In this document: positions 61,620 through 64,000 of the stretch, one piece after another | Layout of the letters: every line of letters begins with the position of its first letter | Position numbering within the stretch: the stretch's first letter is position 1 | Translations under genes and position numbers: made by a program | The notes under the pieces: generated by a model | Seen by the model: only the letters and a program-made list of their open reading frames with translations | The model's database searches: none | Told to the model about the DNA's origin: nothing | Assembly: GCA_029263455.1 (NCBI GenBank) | Contig: JAJCXM010000038.1 | Span: 248,001 to 312,000 of the forward strand | DNA: 64,000 nt | Reading direction: 5' to 3' | Source: Holophagae bacterium | GTDB lineage: Bacteria; Acidobacteriota; Holophagae; Acanthopleuribacterales; Acanthopleuribacteraceae

Positions 61620-62311
61620 CTTGACCTCCAGCGTTGGCTCACAATGATGCGTTCATTTAAGGCAAGAAAGCCAATGATTAGACAACAAAAATAGGTCAAG
61701 TCTCGCGTGTCCAGTAAACCGCGTGCAATTGAAGCAAATCGCCACTGTAGGTTGGCTTCCGAAATCAAGAACAAAGTGAGAAAAGCAAGCACAACTAAGC
61801 TACTAATAAAGGCCGTTATTTGATGTTGAGTAAGGGATCCAACACATAAGGCAACGGCCAAGCAAGCAGCCGACAAAAGGCCTGCGCCGACATAACCACC
61901 TATAACTGGCCCCCAATCCAGATCACCAATTTGATCAATTAGTATCGGTACTACCAAGGTGCCCAAAATAACCAACCAGATGGGGATCAATGAGCCTAAG
62001 AACTTACCCAATACAAGCGCCCGAGCAGGAATGGGATAGGTGAGCATGAGTTCAAGCGTGCCCAATCGACGTTCTTCAGACCAGGCTCGCATGGCGAATG
62101 CCGGAACGAAAACCATTGTGAAATACGGCATGATGGACATAAACGAACGCAAATCGGCTGTTTTGTTAAGGAACACATTCAACGGACCAAAGCTCCAGAA
62201 GATGGGATAGGAAACAGCCACCATGAGGGCGATGGCAAACACATAAATCAGCCCTGTATTCATCCCGTGAGCCATTTCTTTTCGTGCAATAGTCCATGCC
62301 CCTTGCATCAT
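61616..62311 (-). CDS. ABC-2 type permease, GldF-like
   Basis: A 231-aa membrane protein with about six TM helices. MAHGMNTGLIYVFAIALMV, then AWSEERRLGTLELMLTYPI, the typical cytoplasmic loop EERRxGTLExLLTxP of GldF/ABC-2 permeases. It pairs with the ATPase gene, sharing ATGA overlap, and precedes the GldG-like gene. Confidence 0.91.
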   Translation of the reverse strand: MMQGAWTIARKEMAHGMNTGLIYVFAIALMVAVSYPIFWSFGPLNVFLNKTADLRSFMSIMPYFTMVFVPAFAMRAWSEERRLGTLELMLTYPIPARALVLGKFLGSLIPIWLVILGTLVVPILIDQIGDLDWGPVIGGYVGAGLLSAACLAVALCVGSLTQHQITAFISSLVVLAFLTLFLISEANLQWRFASIARGLLDTRDLTYFCCLIIGFLALNERIIVSQRWRSS

Positions 62312-63228
62312 GGTTCATTCCCCTCTACTAAGCAGCGAAAAGCACGATCTAGCGATGCCCGTTCAACATAAACTTGGCGCATGTCCCATTGCGCTTGTTT
62401 TGCTAGATCCAATAAACGACTCAAGTCGTCTTGTGGTTGCTGGGATTGAATCCATAATTGGGTTGGCGCGTTCTCGTCCGTTTCACAATCAAATCCCTCA
62501 GCTCTGATCAGATTCTTGAGCTCAGAATCGGGCGCGCACTCAACCCCAATGCGTCGCTCATTGTCAAATTCGGCAAATGCTTGAGGTTTGCCCTCAAAAC
62601 GCAGTTGACCTTCGTGAATAACAACAACTTTGTCGCATATGGCGGGAACATGTTGCAGGATGTGTGTACTTAACAGGATCGTCTTATTTCTTCCCAATGC
62701 TTGGATCAAGTCGAGGATGTCTTGAACCTGGATCGGGTCTAGACCCGTTGTAGGTTCGTCGAGCACCAAGACATCAGGATCGTGGATTAGTGCCTGGGCC
62801 AAGCCCACTCTTTGCTTATATCCTTTTGATAACTGCGAGACATGCCGGTTCAAGTGTTTACCGAGGCCGCAAGATGCAACTACAGATTGGATCCTGGTCA
62901 GGCGCAACGACGTCTTGATGTGATGGGCGGCAGCAGAAAACTCCAAACACTCGATCACGCTCATATCGGGATATAGAGGGGTAGATTCCGGCAAATAACC
63001 TACGCGTTGATGGCGTTTGAGGTCATAAAGGTCCTGACCATCAAGGTTGACAACTACATTTCCTTTGTCAGGTTTCAAGAAACCCATAATCATGCGCATT
63101 GTAGTGGTCTTGCCAGATCCGTTGGGACCAAGAAACGCGGCGATTTGGCCAACGTCAACAGAAAAACTTAGATCCCTAACCGCGACGATGGACCCGAACG
63201 ATTTATGAGCATCCTGAACCCTAATCAT
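62308..63228 (-). CDS. ABC transporter ATP-binding protein, GldA/NatA-like
   Basis: A 306-aa ABC ATPase. It has FLGPNGSGKTTTMRMIMGFL (Walker A), YLPESTPLYPDMSV (Q loop), QLSKGYKQRVGLAQAL (signature) and VLVLDEPTTGLDPIQ (Walker B), and a C-terminal domain as in the ABC-2 exporters. It is the first gene of a five-gene operon (ATPase, permease, GldG, DUF4340, SixA), each coupled by overlap. It is divergent from rsmB. Confidence 0.92.
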   Translation of the reverse strand: MIRVQDAHKSFGSIVAVRDLSFSVDVGQIAAFLGPNGSGKTTTMRMIMGFLKPDKGNVVVNLDGQDLYDLKRHQRVGYLPESTPLYPDMSVIECLEFSAAAHHIKTSLRLTRIQSVVASCGLGKHLNRHVSQLSKGYKQRVGLAQALIHDPDVLVLDEPTTGLDPIQVQDILDLIQALGRNKTILLSTHILQHVPAICDKVVVIHEGQLRFEGKPQAFAEFDNERRIGVECAPDSELKNLIRAEGFDCETDENAPTQLWIQSQQPQDDLSRLLDLAKQAQWDMRQVYVERASLDRAFRCLVEGNEP

Positions 63229-63325
63229 GAATCTCTGGTATCCGCAATATGCCCACCGTTACGCATTTGATTCCAAGAACGGGTCGTGGTTGATATCATG
63301 GGAACCTTTCGAAGAAAGAGGTTTA

Positions 63326-64000
63326 ATGAATTTCGCCAACAGTTCACGTGAACTTGCCATTCTATGTCTGTGCGACGTTGAAAACAAGCGCTTGCTGGTC
63401 AATGAGGCCTTGGAAACACTCGCACATAGTCTTGATCAAAAGTCATTGGCGTTCGCCCACGAATTGATCATGGGTACGTTAAGATTTGAACCGGGCCTGA
63501 AAGCATGGGTGGGTCAATTCGTATCAAAGTGGGATAAACTTCCGGCCCGTTGTCGCTGGTTACTGCTCCTTTCTGCCTATCAATTGGCAGAAAGTCGATC
63601 TCCAGATTATGCGGTGCTTAATGAAGCGAACAAGCTCGCGCAACGACTGAGAATTGCTGGACTAAAACCGTTGGTGAATGCTGTTTTACGCAAACTGACA
63701 CGTCAAGGGAGTGCTTTTTTTACCGACATGGAATCGATGAACAAACTTTTCCCAGAGTGGCTGAATAAGTCGTTGATGAGGTGTTTCCCTGTCGAAAAGG
63801 TGCATGCGATCGCCGCAGGGTGGTCAAATCGTCCGCTTCACTATGGCTGGAAGCCAGGATTAGCAGGCGATCACCCGCAGCTTCCGCATGCGCGTAAGAT
63901 TGATCATCTTAACGAGTCATTGGATGACGGCTATTACATACAGAATTTAAGCTCGCAGGCTATTTGTGAATTGGCGCGAGTGTGTCAGCCGAATAATGTG
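63326..64000 (+). CDS. rsmB: 16S rRNA m5C967 methyltransferase, NusB-like N-terminus, 3' end outside window
   Basis: The frame from ATG 63326, after AAAGAGG, gives SSRELAILCLCDVENKR and LAFAHELIMGTLR, then LLLLSAYQLAES and YAVLNEANKLAQRL, the NusB-type RNA-binding domain of RsmB. It continues GLKPLVNAVLRKLTRQG, then YIQNLSSQAICELA, the start of the RNA methyltransferase core. The SAM-binding and catalytic Cys are beyond the window. Confidence 0.9.
   Translation, partial: MNFANSSRELAILCLCDVENKRLLVNEALETLAHSLDQKSLAFAHELIMGTLRFEPGLKAWVGQFVSKWDKLPARCRWLLLLSAYQLAESRSPDYAVLNEANKLAQRLRIAGLKPLVNAVLRKLTRQGSAFFTDMESMNKLFPEWLNKSLMRCFPVEKVHAIAAGWSNRPLHYGWKPGLAGDHPQLPHARKIDHLNESLDDGYYIQNLSSQAICELARVCQPNNV

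Noticed and set aside
1-64000. tRNA, rRNA, CRISPR arrays, insertion sequences and prophage genes
   Set aside because: Scanned the gaps between genes and found no cloverleaf-like sequence, regular repeat-spacer array, transposase or phage protein.

Overview
The window looks like chromosomal DNA of a Gram-negative, soil or marine type bacterium, most plausibly an Acidobacteriota member or a relative. This is inference from gene content, not from a marker gene. The pointers are two Pkn-type Ser/Thr kinases (one with a long TPR tail, one with FHA), a CadC-like wHTH-TolB/FlgO-TPR protein, Asp-box and PQQ propeller proteins, a ubiX-mqnP pair suggesting futalosine-route menaquinone synthesis, a GldAFG-like ABC system, and OmpA-domain envelope proteins. 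Genes are tightly packed with many 1-4 nt overlaps and frequent TTG/GTG starts. I saw no tRNA, rRNA, CRISPR array, transposase or prophage genes.

Layout. 0-9.4 kb: thioredoxin-TPR protein (partial), signal peptidase I, CPBP membrane protein, FFLEELY-like protein, M16 zinc protease, secreted Asp-box protein and a PQQ-propeller protein. 9.5-13.0 kb (minus): a three-gene set for polyprenyl-phosphoryl-arabinose synthesis (HAD-UbiA fusion, DprE1-like, DprE2-like). 13.2-15.8 kb: hotdog thioesterase, trans-sulfuration PLP enzyme, isoaspartyl peptidase. 15.8-18.8 kb (minus): kinase-TPR and a thiamine-binding protein. 18.9-28.6 kb (plus): a nine-gene coupled operon of LuxE-like, LuxC-like, Fe-alcohol dehydrogenase, PQQ propeller, HemN-like radical SAM, DUF3311-like, SSS symporter, GT4 glycosyltransferase and an orphan ABC ATPase. 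28.7-34.4 kb: prolyl oligopeptidase, CadC-like regulator, beta-helix protein.

34.6-48.5 kb (minus) is the standout: an FHA kinase, then a run of eleven closely spaced genes. They encode an SBP-OmpA fusion, a VWA protein, a second SBP-OmpA fusion, a two-TM coiled-coil protein, a PspA/ESCRT-III-like protein, a complete NMT1/taurine-type ABC importer (SBP, permease, ATPase), a Vps4-like AAA+ ATPase, PPK2 and a MESH1-like ppGpp hydrolase. I read this as a candidate envelope-sensing, membrane-remodelling and alarmone-linked system. That reading is inference.

48.6-64 kb: dihydrolipoyl dehydrogenase, ubiX-mqnP, a methyltransferase, GT2 plus a TMTC-like GT-C protein with TPRs, mercaptopyruvate-type sulfurtransferase, TPR-esterase-like protein lacking the nucleophile Ser, MTHFR-like protein, a GldA-GldF-GldG-DUF4340-SixA operon (minus), and the start of rsmB.
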